Assembly: GCA_022787085.1 (NCBI GenBank) | Contig: JALFVE010000049.1 | Span: 1 to 64,000 of the forward strand | Source of the DNA: Oscillospiraceae bacterium | GTDB lineage: Bacteria > Bacillota > Clostridia > Oscillospirales > Ruminococcaceae | Length of the DNA stretch: 64,000 nucleotides | Direction of reading: 5' to 3' | In this document: positions 16,981-27,183 of the stretch, in pieces | Position numbering within the stretch: the stretch's first letter is position 1 | Layout of the letters: each line of letters opens with the position of its first letter | The notes under the pieces: model-generated | Database searches by the model: none | Seen by the model: only the letters and a program-made list of their open reading frames with translations | Told to the model about the DNA's origin: nothing | Made by a program: the position numbers and the translations under genes

Positions 16981-17805
16981 GTGTCGGGAAAGCTGTATGT
17001 TGTCGGTACTCCCATCGGCAACCTTGAAGATATAACATACCGTGCGGTGAGGATATTGTCCGAGGTGGATTTTATCTGCGCCGAGGATACGAGAGTGACG
17101 GTCAAGCTTCTGAATCATTTTGACATAAAAAAGCCCCTTGTGAGCTACCATGAACATTCCTCCTCCCATGTTTCGGAAAATATTATTGAGAGGCTTCAAA
17201 GCGGCGAAAGCTGCGCTGTTGTAACTGATGCGGGAATGCCCTGCATTTCGGACCCGGGCGAGGATCTTGTGAGAAAATGCAGGGATCTTGATATCCCTGT
17301 GGAGTCCGTTCCGGGGCCCACCGCAATGGCAACTGCTGCTGCCATATGCGGGATCCCCGCCTCCCGTTTTGCATTTGAAGGCTTCCTTTCCGTCACAAAG
17401 AAGCAGAGGTATGCCCATCTGGAAGCAGTGGCGGGGGATACCCATACCCTGATATTTTACGAGGCTCCCCATAAGCTCAGAGCAACCCTTGAGGATATGC
17501 TGAAATATTTCGGTGACAGGCGGATATCCATTTGCAGAGAGCTTACAAAGCTCCATGAGGAGGTGATCCGCACCACCATTTCCGAGGCAATAAACTATTA
17601 TGAGGAAAATTCTCCCCGAGGAGAATATGTCCTTGTGGTGGAGGGTGCTTCGGAGGCTGATAATGATAAGGAATACACCCTTGAGGACGCTGTAAGACTT
17701 GCTTCGGAGCTTATCGAAAAGGGTGTGAAGCTGTCCGATGCCTGCAAGGAGGCAGCGACGGTGACGGGAATCAGAAAAAAGGACATTTATTCCGCTCTGA
17801 TGTAA
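16981..17805 (+). CDS. rsmI: 16S rRNA (cytidine1402-2'-O)-methyltransferase
   Basis: Tetrapyrrole-methylase-fold enzyme that methylates the ribose of C1402 in the ribosomal decoding centre. GTG start at 16981 (MSGKLYVVGTPIGNLEDITY; the GTPIGNL motif is diagnostic). Further motifs are FICAEDTR (about 40), SYHEHSS and DAGMPCISDPG (about 80-90), with the GPTAM segment following. 274 residues is the family length. It ends with the helix-turn region that precedes an IYSAL(M) tail, also typical. Tightly coupled to trmN6 upstream. Confidence 0.95.
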   Translation: MSGKLYVVGTPIGNLEDITYRAVRILSEVDFICAEDTRVTVKLLNHFDIKKPLVSYHEHSSSHVSENIIERLQSGESCAVVTDAGMPCISDPGEDLVRKCRDLDIPVESVPGPTAMATAAAICGIPASRFAFEGFLSVTKKQRYAHLEAVAGDTHTLIFYEAPHKLRATLEDMLKYFGDRRISICRELTKLHEEVIRTTISEAINYYEENSPRGEYVLVVEGASEADNDKEYTLEDAVRLASELIEKGVKLSDACKEAATVTGIRKKDIYSALM

Positions 17806-17886
17806 TTTTTATTTCCATTCAATGCAAAGAATCACCTTAGTTTATAATTTTTGTTGAATATGCTCAAAAAATATGAAAGATTTTCT

Positions 17887-17937
17887 TTGCAAAATTGCAT
17901 TTTTAATCTTGCAAAATTGGGAAAACAGTGATATAAT
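17887..17937 (+). promoter_or_regulatory. gdhA promoter with overlapping direct repeats
   Basis: TTGCAA (17909-17914), 17 bases, TATAAT (17932-17937). The 11-mer TTGCAAAATTG occurs twice, at 17887-17897 and again at 17909-17919 where it forms the -35 region. The 22-base spacing is two helical turns, which suits a regulator binding one face of the DNA. The promoter is firm; the operator role is inferred. Confidence 0.75.
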
Positions 17938-17969
17938 GTATATATGATTTATGCGAAAGGGAGTCTTAG

Positions 17970-19349
<1,380 letters not shown>

Positions 19350-19373
19350 TTCTGTAAATATAAAATAACTTGT

Positions 19374-19412
19374 CCCTTTACAGCGGATTTTGCTGCTGTA
19401 AAGGGCTTTTTA
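19374..19412 (+). terminator. gdhA terminator
   Basis: CCCTTTACAGC (19374-19384) pairs perfectly with GCTGTAAAGGG (19395-19405), followed by CTTTTTATT. Confidence 0.9.
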
Positions 19413-19444
19413 TTGTCCCTCCAAAACAACTTATTTATTTACTA

Positions 19445-19473
19445 TTGACATCAGACGTGAGAAATGCTATAAT
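19445..19473 (+). promoter_or_regulatory. Consensus promoter of the polysaccharide locus
   Basis: TTGACA (19445-19450), exactly 17 bases, TATAAT (19468-19473): a perfect sigma-A promoter. The start point near 19480 leaves only a short leader, which argues against the ATG at 19494 and for the GTG at 19518. Confidence 0.9.
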
Positions 19474-19517
19474 AATATGTATAGTGAGATAGTATGTATG
19501 CTCATAGAAAGGTTAAT

Positions 19518-20318
19518 GTGTACAAGAATATGAACATTTCATTATGCATTGTTACTTATAATAATGAGAATACTATTGAGCGGGTCCTTGATTCGATTTT
19601 TGAATTTTCAGGGAATAGTTCGCTGAGAGTGTTTATTTCGGATAATGCGTCCTCGGATAATACCGTTGAGAAGGTCAGACATAAATTTCCGCAGGTGAAT
19701 GTTGTCTGCAATAAGGAAAACAAGGGATTTGGCTTCGGTCATAATTCGGTTATAGGACTGCTTGACTCGGATTATCATTTCATCGTTAATCCCGATATTA
19801 TTCTGACAAACGACATTCTCGGTGAAATGGCAGAGTATCTGGATAATAATCCCGATGTGGTCATGGCTGTTCCAAAATTCTTTTTTGAGAACGGGAATGA
19901 GCAGTTTACTCCGAAGCTTAGGCCAAAGCTTCGGTTCATGATCGGCGGAAGGCTTGAGCGCTACGGCGGTATTTTCAAAAAATGGCGGGACGAATATACC
20001 ATGAGAAATGCAGAGCCTGATTCTCCTGTTGATGTGGGCTTCTGTTCGGGCTGCTTTATTGCGGTCAGGACGGAGATATTCAAGAAGATCGGCGGTTTTG
20101 ACGAGCGCTATTTTCTGTATAACGAGGACGCCGACATTACCCGTATGGCTCAGAAATACGGCAGGACCGTTTATGCTCCGCAGTTTCACGTTACTCATTT
20201 ATGGGAGCGTGCCTATATGAAAAATATCAAGTATTTTTTCATTCAGATATCTTCAATGATAAAGTATTTTTATAAATGGAGATCTGACGGAAAATACGTC
20301 GGTGACTGCAATGATTGA
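19518..20318 (+). CDS. GT2 glycosyltransferase (rhamnosyltransferase-like)
   Basis: Family 2 glycosyltransferase, inverting, cytoplasmic face of the membrane. The N-terminal NISLCIVTYNNENTIERVLD opens the GT-A fold. FISDNASSDNTVEKV and NPDIIL supply the nucleotide/metal Asp residues, and FLYNEDADITRM is the acceptor-side ED motif near the C-terminal third. Most similar in layout to WbbL/RgpA-type rhamnosyltransferases, which fits the dTDP-rhamnose genes downstream. GTG 19518 is favoured (AGAAAGG five bases upstream); ATG 19494 and ATG 19530 are alternatives. Its end overlaps the next gene. Confidence 0.85.
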   Translation: MYKNMNISLCIVTYNNENTIERVLDSIFEFSGNSSLRVFISDNASSDNTVEKVRHKFPQVNVVCNKENKGFGFGHNSVIGLLDSDYHFIVNPDIILTNDILGEMAEYLDNNPDVVMAVPKFFFENGNEQFTPKLRPKLRFMIGGRLERYGGIFKKWRDEYTMRNAEPDSPVDVGFCSGCFIAVRTEIFKKIGGFDERYFLYNEDADITRMAQKYGRTVYAPQFHVTHLWERAYMKNIKYFFIQISSMIKYFYKWRSDGKYVGDCND

Positions 20319-21237
20319 TATACTTATGGCTGTTTACAACGGCGAAAAATATCTCTCTGAGCAGATAGAATCCATTCTTTCTCAGAACGAGGGGGGCTGG
20401 AGGCTTATCATCTGCGACGACCGCTCTTCAGATCCTTCTTTCAGTATTGCCGAGGAGTATGCACGAAAATATCCCGATAAAATCGTATGTTACAGAAATG
20501 AGGAGTCCTCAGGCTCTGCACAGGCCAATTTTATGGGATTGCTCAGAAATTCGGAAGCCGATTATATCATGTTTTCCGACCATGACGATGTATGGCTTCC
20601 TCATAAAATCTCGCTGACACTTAATAAAATGAAAGAGCTTGAAAAACAGTATCCCGATTCGCCTGTGCTTGTTCATGGGGAACTGGAAATTACCGACAGT
20701 TCTCTCAATGTTTTATCTCCAAGCTTTACAAAATATCAGGGACTTGACCCTAAGCAGAAATCGCTTGGCAGGCTCCTTGTTCAGAATAACGTCACAGGCT
20801 GCACCGTAATGATAAACCGCCGCCTTGCGGAGCTTGTTAAAAATGTTCCCGCCGAAAAAATGCTTATGCATGACTGGTGGATAGCTCTTGCAGCGGCAGC
20901 CTTCGGTGTGATAGGCTTTGTGGACGAGCCTGTTATCAAATACAGGCAGCATGGAGGAAATCGTCTGGGCGCTGTTAATAACAGGAGCTTTATGGGTGCG
21001 CTGAAAATCGTTTTTCAGCGTGTCAATACAAAGAAAAGAGTTAGCATGACTTACACTCAGGCAGAAAATTTCTATGAATATTATAAGGATTCTCTTTCGG
21101 AAAAATCAAGGCAGTGCCTTGAATTGTATCTTTCAATTCCGAAAAGGAAAAAGCTTGTTCGTGTTTGTATGCTAATTAAAAATAAATTTTTAAAGCAGAA
21201 TTTTATGACTGCTGTGGGTCAGATAATATTTTGCTGA
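20311..21237 (+). CDS. GT2 glycosyltransferase (alpha-1,3-rhamnosyltransferase-like)
   Basis: Second GT2 enzyme, overlapping the previous gene by 8 bp, so translationally coupled. Motifs are MIDILMAVYNGEKYLSEQIE at the start, IICDDRSSDPS and FSDHDDVWLP (DxD-type), and MLMHDWWIALAA about residue 190. This set is typical of RgpB/WbbL-like enzymes that build rhamnan backbones. A GTG at 20302 is the other possible start. The C-terminal tail (RKKLVRVCMLIKNKFLKQNF) is basic and amphipathic, suggesting membrane contact. Linkage is inferred only. Confidence 0.85.
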   Translation: MIDILMAVYNGEKYLSEQIESILSQNEGGWRLIICDDRSSDPSFSIAEEYARKYPDKIVCYRNEESSGSAQANFMGLLRNSEADYIMFSDHDDVWLPHKISLTLNKMKELEKQYPDSPVLVHGELEITDSSLNVLSPSFTKYQGLDPKQKSLGRLLVQNNVTGCTVMINRRLAELVKNVPAEKMLMHDWWIALAAAAFGVIGFVDEPVIKYRQHGGNRLGAVNNRSFMGALKIVFQRVNTKKRVSMTYTQAENFYEYYKDSLSEKSRQCLELYLSIPKRKKLVRVCMLIKNKFLKQNFMTAVGQIIFC

Positions 21238-21249
21238 TGGAGGTTATTT

Positions 21250-22137
21250 ATGAAAGGAATAATTTTAGCGGGCGGTTCGGGAACACGTCTATATCCGCTC
21301 ACAATGATCACTTCGAAGCAGCTTCTCCCAATTTATGACAAGCCCATGATCTATTACCCGCTGTCAACTCTTATGCTGGCGGGAATAAGGGATATTCTTA
21401 TCATATCCACCCCCCAGGATCTTCCTAATTTTGAGAAGCTTTTAGGTGACGGCTCAAGCTATGGAATTAAGCTCAGCTACAAGGTACAGCCCTCTCCCGA
21501 CGGACTTGCGCAGGCATTTATCCTCGGTGAGGAATTTATCGGTGACGACTGCTGTGCTATGGTTCTGGGCGATAATATTTTCTATGGAAACGGATTCTCA
21601 AAGATACTTAAAAATGCTGTTGCAAATGCGGAGCAGAATCACAGAGCCAGTGTTTTCGGCTATTATGTGGAGGATCCCGAGCGTTTCGGAGTGGTGGAAT
21701 TTGACAATGACGGCAAGGTCATTTCCGTTGAGGAAAAACCCAAGGAGCCCAAGTCAAATTATGCCATAACGGGACTTTATTTCTATGATAACAGGGTCGT
21801 TGAGATAGCAAAGCAGATGAAGCCCTCCGCAAGAGGGGAGCTTGAGATAACCGACCTTAACCGTGTATTCCTCGAAAAGGGTGATCTTGACGTTCAGCTT
21901 CTGGGACGCGGCTTTGCATGGCTCGACACAGGTACTATGGACAGCCTTATTGAAGCAGGACAGTTTGTTCAGATGGTGGAAAAGCGTCAGGGAATAAAGA
22001 TCTCCGCCGTTGAGGAGATCGCTTACAAGAACGGCTGGATAACAAGAGAAAAGCTCCTTGAATCCGCCGAAAGATACGGTAAATCTACATACGGACAGCA
22101 TCTCAAAAAGGTTGCGGAAGGGAAGATAAGATACTGA
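21250..22137 (+). CDS. rfbA: Glucose-1-phosphate thymidylyltransferase
   Basis: First step of dTDP-L-rhamnose synthesis: glucose-1-P + dTTP to dTDP-glucose. 295 residues. The nucleotidyltransferase opening is [36 protein letters not shown], the metal Asp in [10 protein letters not shown] and the sugar-binding [15 protein letters not shown] are all present. The short, RmlA-type length excludes the longer GlmU or GalU families. Begins the run rfbA-rfbD-rfbB-rfbC. Its stop overlaps the rfbD start by one base. More G+C-rich codons than the glycosyltransferases around 25-43 kb, closer to the housekeeping genes. Confidence 0.96.
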   Translation: MKGIILAGGSGTRLYPLTMITSKQLLPIYDKPMIYYPLSTLMLAGIRDILIISTPQDLPNFEKLLGDGSSYGIKLSYKVQPSPDGLAQAFILGEEFIGDDCCAMVLGDNIFYGNGFSKILKNAVANAEQNHRASVFGYYVEDPERFGVVEFDNDGKVISVEEKPKEPKSNYAITGLYFYDNRVVEIAKQMKPSARGELEITDLNRVFLEKGDLDVQLLGRGFAWLDTGTMDSLIEAGQFVQMVEKRQGIKISAVEEIAYKNGWITREKLLESAERYGKSTYGQHLKKVAEGKIRY

Positions 22138-23030
22138 TGAAGATACTTATTACAGGCGGCAAAGGACAGCTTGGCACAGAGCTATGCAAATGCTTTGAGA
22201 GGGGAACCACTGAGCTTGGCACACCCGAAATATTAAAGCAGGAAAATTCAGTCCGTTCAATTGATGTTGACGAGCTGGATATTACCGATCAGAAGGCGGT
22301 AAAGGCGCTTTTTGAACAGGAAAAATATGACGCTGTTATAAACTGCGCCGCTTACACCAATGTTGACGGCTGCGAGGCTCACAGGGACGACGCTTTCAGG
22401 GTTAACGCCATAGGTCCCCGAAATCTTGCCATAGCCTGCGAGAATATAGGTGCAAAGCTTATCCATGTTTCAACCGATTACGTTTTTCCCGGAAACGGCT
22501 CAAAGCCATGCACAGAGTGCGATATACCATCTCCGAAAAGCGCATACGGCAGCACAAAATATCTTGGCGAACAGTATGTGAGAGAGTTCTGCTCAAGATA
22601 TTTCATTGTCAGAACAGCGTGGCTTTACGGATATTACGGAAAGAATTTCGTCAAGACCATTATGAACGCTGCACGGAAATTCGGAAAGCTCTCAGTGGTT
22701 GACGATCAGCGGGGCAATCCCACCAATGCTGCCGATCTTGCCCATCATCTCATAAAGCTCCTTGAAACCGAGGAATACGGCATTTATCACGGCACAGGCT
22801 CGGGCGAATGTTCATGGTATGATTTTGCCGCTGAGATCGTAAAGACAGCGGGCATTGATGCGGAGGTGGCTCCCTGCACATCGGATGAATATGCTGCATC
22901 CCACCCCGAGGCAGCGGACAGACCTAAATATTCCGCTCTTGATAACGGAATGTTCAGAGTGACCGTGGGAGACGAGTTCAGACCATGGCAGGATGCACTT
23001 AAATGCTTTATGGACAATTACAAAGAATAA
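22137..23030 (+). CDS. rfbD: dTDP-4-dehydrorhamnose reductase
   Basis: Last step of dTDP-L-rhamnose synthesis, NAD(P)H-dependent reduction. SDR fold with the dinucleotide loop ITGGKGQLGTEL at residue 4, VINCAAYTNVDGCE, HVSTDYVFPGNGS and the catalytic YGSTKYLGE (Tyr-x-x-x-Lys). The C-terminal half has PTNAADLAHHLI, as in RmlD. 297 residues, family length. Start ATG overlaps the rfbA stop codon, indicating coupling. Confidence 0.96.
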   Translation: MKILITGGKGQLGTELCKCFERGTTELGTPEILKQENSVRSIDVDELDITDQKAVKALFEQEKYDAVINCAAYTNVDGCEAHRDDAFRVNAIGPRNLAIACENIGAKLIHVSTDYVFPGNGSKPCTECDIPSPKSAYGSTKYLGEQYVREFCSRYFIVRTAWLYGYYGKNFVKTIMNAARKFGKLSVVDDQRGNPTNAADLAHHLIKLLETEEYGIYHGTGSGECSWYDFAAEIVKTAGIDAEVAPCTSDEYAASHPEAADRPKYSALDNGMFRVTVGDEFRPWQDALKCFMDNYKE

Positions 23031-23053
23031 TGATCTGAAAGGAATTTGATAAT

Positions 23054-24076
23054 ATGACTATCATCGTAACAGGAGGAGCAGGTTTCATCGGCTCAAATTT
23101 CGTTTTCCATATGTTAAAAAAATACCCCGATTACAGGATAATCTGTCTTGACTGCCTGACCTATGCGGGCAATCTTTCCACACTCAAAAGCGTAATGGAT
23201 AATCCCAATTTCAGATTTGTAAAGGCTTCCATTACTGACAGAGAGGCTGTTAACAAGCTCTTTGAGGAGGAGCACCCCGATATGGTGGTAAACTTTGCTG
23301 CCGAAAGCCATGTTGACCGCTCTATTGAAAATCCCTCGGTATTTCTTGAGACAAATATTCTGGGCACACAGGTGATGATGGACGCCTGCCGCAAGTATGG
23401 CATAAAGCGTTATCATCAGGTATCAACAGACGAGGTATACGGCGATCTGCCCCTTGACAGACCCGACCTTTTCTTTACCGAGGAAACACCTATCCACACA
23501 TCAAGCCCCTACTCAGCTTCAAAGGCATCCGCCGATCTTCTGGTAATGGCATATCACCGCACCTTCGGTCTTCCCGTTACAATTTCGAGATGCTCAAATA
23601 ACTACGGACCCTATCATTTCCCCGAGAAGCTTATCCCTCTTATGATCGCAAATGCATTAAATGACAAGCCCCTCCCCGTTTACGGCAAGGGCGAGAATGT
23701 AAGAGACTGGCTTTATGTTGAGGATCACTGCAAGGCAATTGACCTTATTATCCACAAGGGCAGAGAGGGCGAGGTCTACAACATCGGCGGTCATAATGAA
23801 ATGAAGAACATTGACATTGTTAAGATAATCGTCAAGGAGCTTGGCAAGAGCGAGGATCTTATTACCTACGTTGCTGACAGAAAGGGGCATGATATGCGCT
23901 ATGCAATCGACCCCACAAAGATCCACAATGAGCTGGGCTGGCTTCCCGAGACCAAGTTTGCCGACGGTATCAAGAAGACCATTCAGTGGTATCTTGATAA
24001 CAAGGAATGGTGGGAGGAGATCATTTCCGGCGAGTATCAGAATTATTATGAGAAGATGTATGGGAACAGAGGTTGA
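23054..24076 (+). CDS. rfbB: dTDP-glucose 4,6-dehydratase
   Basis: Second step of dTDP-L-rhamnose synthesis. Extended SDR, 340 residues: VTGGAGFIGSNFVFHML (NAD-binding), NFAAESHVDRSIENP, the catalytic block VSTDEVYGDL (Thr-Asp-Glu) and YSASKASADLL (Tyr-x-x-x-Lys), and NNYGPYHFPEKLIPLMI. All are diagnostic for RmlB. It follows rfbD by 23 bp with a good AAGGAA site and slightly overlaps the reading frame of rfbC. Confidence 0.97.
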   Translation: MTIIVTGGAGFIGSNFVFHMLKKYPDYRIICLDCLTYAGNLSTLKSVMDNPNFRFVKASITDREAVNKLFEEEHPDMVVNFAAESHVDRSIENPSVFLETNILGTQVMMDACRKYGIKRYHQVSTDEVYGDLPLDRPDLFFTEETPIHTSSPYSASKASADLLVMAYHRTFGLPVTISRCSNNYGPYHFPEKLIPLMIANALNDKPLPVYGKGENVRDWLYVEDHCKAIDLIIHKGREGEVYNIGGHNEMKNIDIVKIIVKELGKSEDLITYVADRKGHDMRYAIDPTKIHNELGWLPETKFADGIKKTIQWYLDNKEWWEEIISGEYQNYYEKMYGNRG

Positions 24077-24081
24077 TTAAA

Positions 24082-24651
24082 ATGGGAAAGTTTAATTTCA
24101 TAGAAACAGGCATTAAAGACCTTTACGTTATTGAGCCCACGGTGTTCGGTGATAGCAGAGGCTATTTTATGGAGACCTACAACGCAGAGTTTGAACCTTA
24201 TATAAAGCACCTTGACGGCACTCCCGCGCAGTTTGTGCAGGATAATCAGTCAAGGTCGAAAAAGGGAGTATTAAGAGGACTTCATTTTCAGAAGAATAAT
24301 CCCCAGGGCAAGCTTGTACGCTGTCTGGAGGGCGAGGTCTATGATGTTGCCGTTGATCTCAGAAAGGACAGCGAGACCTATGGAAAATGGTACGGCGTTC
24401 TGCTCTCCGAGGAGAACAAGAAGCAGTTCTATGTGCCTGAGGGCTTTGCTCATGGCTTTGTTGTGCTTACAGACACTGCCACCTTTGCATACAAATGCAC
24501 ACGCCTTTATGACCCCTCCGACGAGGGCGGCATGATGTGGAACGATCCCGATATTGGCGTTGACTGGCATATCCCAGATGGCATGGAGATACTCCTCAGC
24601 GAGAAGGATAAGAAAAATCTGTCCTTTAAGGATCTTGGTTTTTCATTCTGA
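24082..24651 (+). CDS. rfbC: dTDP-4-dehydrorhamnose 3,5-epimerase
   Basis: Third step of dTDP-L-rhamnose synthesis. Cupin-fold, 189 residues from ATG 24082. The ATG has AGAGG upstream; an in-frame TTG at 24073 is less likely. Diagnostic motifs are FGDSRGYFMETYN, the catalytic His in RGLHFQ with VRCLEGEVYDVAVDLR, and YVPEGFAHGFVVL. The order A-D-B-C completes the pathway. After this gene base composition shifts to visibly more A+T in the next genes. Confidence 0.95.
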   Translation: MGKFNFIETGIKDLYVIEPTVFGDSRGYFMETYNAEFEPYIKHLDGTPAQFVQDNQSRSKKGVLRGLHFQKNNPQGKLVRCLEGEVYDVAVDLRKDSETYGKWYGVLLSEENKKQFYVPEGFAHGFVVLTDTATFAYKCTRLYDPSDEGGMMWNDPDIGVDWHIPDGMEILLSEKDKKNLSFKDLGFSF

Positions 24652-24694
24652 CATAGCCAGAGGCAAATAAAAATGAGGTATCCGGAGGAATCCG

Positions 24695-27121
24695 ATGAAA
24701 AAAAATACAGGCTGTACTAACGGACAGAACAATGAAAAACAGACCATCGGTAAGGTAAGAGCAGAAATCAGATTTGAAATTGGTAAAAAAGCAGCTCTCT
24801 CAGAACCGATATATTATGAATGCAGTTATCCGCAGTTCAAAATTGCGGATATATCCCTTCCTGAAAACTGCAGAAAAATAACAATAAGATTTCCCGAACT
24901 GAAATATTATGCTGTAAGAGAGCTTTCATTTGTTTCAGGATTTGGTATGCTCCGGCTTGGAACAAAAGGAAATGCTAAGAAATCAGGCAGCTTTATAATA
25001 TTTGATGGAAATGACGCCTCAGCTTCTGCAGAAACTGAGGACTGCTCATGTGTTTGTATTTTGGGGGAGCTGTTCATTTTTGAAAACAGCAGTGATTTTT
25101 CTACTGTAAAGAAAATGCTGCATCAAGTAGAGTCGGAATGTAAAATGATCTCTGATGAAAAGGATATGGCGGAAAAAAAGGTACAGCAGTTATCGGCAGA
25201 GCTGAACAGCGTCCGGAACAGAATGATATCTGCAGAAACCTCATTTGCCATGGTTCAGAATTCCATTATATGGAAAATGACCCTTCCGCTTCGAAAGTTC
25301 CTTGACTTTTTAAAAGCTGTTGCTGACAGAGTCACGCCGCTTCGCTATGTAAAAAAATTCCTTGGCACTGTAAAAAACTCGGGATTCAGGGCTGCATGGG
25401 AAAAGACCCGTAAGAAGCTTTCTGCCGATAATGACAATGGAAACAAGGAAATTATTAATAGCTTCTCCCTTTCAGCAAGCGAGATCAAAATGCAGAAGAA
25501 TACAAGGTTTGACAGGAATATAAAATTCAGCATAATCGTTCCCCTGTACAACACCCCTGTGAAGTTTCTGAAAGAAATGCTTCAGTCTGTCATTGCACAG
25601 ACCTATGAAAACTGGGAGCTTTGTCTTGCCGACGGAAGCGACAGCGAACATCCCGAGGTGGGAGCCACAGTTCTGAAATTTGCCGGAAAGGACAGCCGCA
25701 TAAAATATAAAAAGCTGGAAAAAAATCTGGGAATATCGGATAATTCCAACGCCTGCATTGATATGGCAGAAGGCGATTACATCGGATTGTTCGACCATGA
25801 TGACCTTCTGCATCCGGCTGCACTTTTTGAGGTTATGAAGGCTATATGCGAAAAGGACGCCGATTATGTTTATACCGATGAGATGGTCTTCAGAAGTCCT
25901 AATATAAACGATGTCATGCATCTTTATTTTAAGTCGGATTATGGACCTGATACTCTGCGAGGCATAAATTATATCTGTCACTTTTCTGTTTTCAGCAGGG
26001 AGCTTCTTGATAAAACCTACAGGTTCCGTCATGAATATGACGGAAGTCAGGATCACGATCTGATCCTCCGTCTGACTTCGATAGCAAAAAAAATCGTCCA
26101 TATCCCGAAAATACTCTATTTCTGGCGCTCTCATCCCAATTCAGTGGCATCGGATATCAGTGCAAAAACCTACGCCATAGAAGCTGGCAGAAATGCTGTT
26201 CGGGATCATATAGCTTCTCTCGGAATGAAGGCAAAGGTGCTGAGTACAGAGATCTGCCCCACCGCATACAGAATAAAATACGAGATAAAGACCTATGACA
26301 AGGTGAGCATCATTATCCCCAACAAAAATCATCTTGATGACCTGACCTGCTGCATAAACTCTATCCTGTCGAAATCAACCTATCCTGATTATGAGATAGT
26401 GATAGTTGACAACGGCTCTGATGATAAGGAACTGTTCCGCTATTACGAGAAGCTGAAAAGGGATAAAAGATTCGTTATATGCTCTCTTGATATTCCCTTC
26501 AATTATTCGACTCTCAATAATTTTGCCGTACGAAAGGCATCGGGAAAATACTATATCCTGCTTAACAATGACATAGAGATCATCACTCCCGAATGGATAG
26601 AGGAAATGCTTATGTATGTTCAGCGTGATGATGTGGGCATATGCGGCGCAAAGCTCTATTATCCTGATGATACGATCCAGCACGCCGGCGTGATAATTGG
26701 CATAGGAGGAATTGCGGGTCACTGCTTCGGAAGTTGGCCGAAGGATGCCAGCGGATATCTGGACAGACTGATCTATTCTCAGGACCTTTCTGCCGTAACG
26801 GCAGCCTGTCTGATGATAAAGGCATCTGTGTTCAATGAGATCGGCGGGTTAGATGAGGAGAATTTCAGCGTAGCATTCAATGATGTGGATCTGTGTCTCA
26901 AGGTGAGACAGGCAGGCTATCTGGTGGTATGGACCCCTTATGCGGAGGCATATCACTATGAGTCAAAGTCAAGAGGCTATGAGGATACTCCCGAAAAGAT
27001 CAAGCGTTTTCAGGGTGAGATAGACCGTTTCAAGAAGAAATGGGCGGATGTACTTGAAGAGGGGGATCCGTATTATAATCCGAATCTTACTCTTGAGCGA
27101 GGGGATTTTTCGCTGAAATAA
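24695..27121 (+). CDS. Two-domain GT2 glycosyltransferase with N-terminal beta domain and coiled coil
   Basis: 808 residues. Residues 1-145 form a beta-rich domain without a recognised catalytic motif. About 145-185 is a coiled coil (QVESECKMISDEKDMAEKKV). Then come two GT-A domains: the first (about 275-480) with IIVPLYNTPVKFLKEMLQSV, LADGSDSEHPEV and LFDHDDLL; the second (about 540-800) with VSIIIPNKNHLDDLTCC, VIVDNGSDDK, ILLNNDIEII and the acceptor motif FSVAFNDVDLCLKVRQ. Such dual GT2 proteins act in rhamnan and teichuronic-type polymers, often adding two sugars in turn. Upstream GGAGG site is clear. The overall class is sure; sugar and linkage are not. Confidence 0.85.
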   Translation: MKKNTGCTNGQNNEKQTIGKVRAEIRFEIGKKAALSEPIYYECSYPQFKIADISLPENCRKITIRFPELKYYAVRELSFVSGFGMLRLGTKGNAKKSGSFIIFDGNDASASAETEDCSCVCILGELFIFENSSDFSTVKKMLHQVESECKMISDEKDMAEKKVQQLSAELNSVRNRMISAETSFAMVQNSIIWKMTLPLRKFLDFLKAVADRVTPLRYVKKFLGTVKNSGFRAAWEKTRKKLSADNDNGNKEIINSFSLSASEIKMQKNTRFDRNIKFSIIVPLYNTPVKFLKEMLQSVIAQTYENWELCLADGSDSEHPEVGATVLKFAGKDSRIKYKKLEKNLGISDNSNACIDMAEGDYIGLFDHDDLLHPAALFEVMKAICEKDADYVYTDEMVFRSPNINDVMHLYFKSDYGPDTLRGINYICHFSVFSRELLDKTYRFRHEYDGSQDHDLILRLTSIAKKIVHIPKILYFWRSHPNSVASDISAKTYAIEAGRNAVRDHIASLGMKAKVLSTEICPTAYRIKYEIKTYDKVSIIIPNKNHLDDLTCCINSILSKSTYPDYEIVIVDNGSDDKELFRYYEKLKRDKRFVICSLDIPFNYSTLNNFAVRKASGKYYILLNNDIEIITPEWIEEMLMYVQRDDVGICGAKLYYPDDTIQHAGVIIGIGGIAGHCFGSWPKDASGYLDRLIYSQDLSAVTAACLMIKASVFNEIGGLDEENFSVAFNDVDLCLKVRQAGYLVVWTPYAEAYHYESKSRGYEDTPEKIKRFQGEIDRFKKKWADVLEEGDPYYNPNLTLERGDFSLK

Positions 27122-27183
27122 GTTTATATCAGACAAATTTCCATGTTTGGAAACACGTCTGTTTCCCGGAGGATTTATTATAA

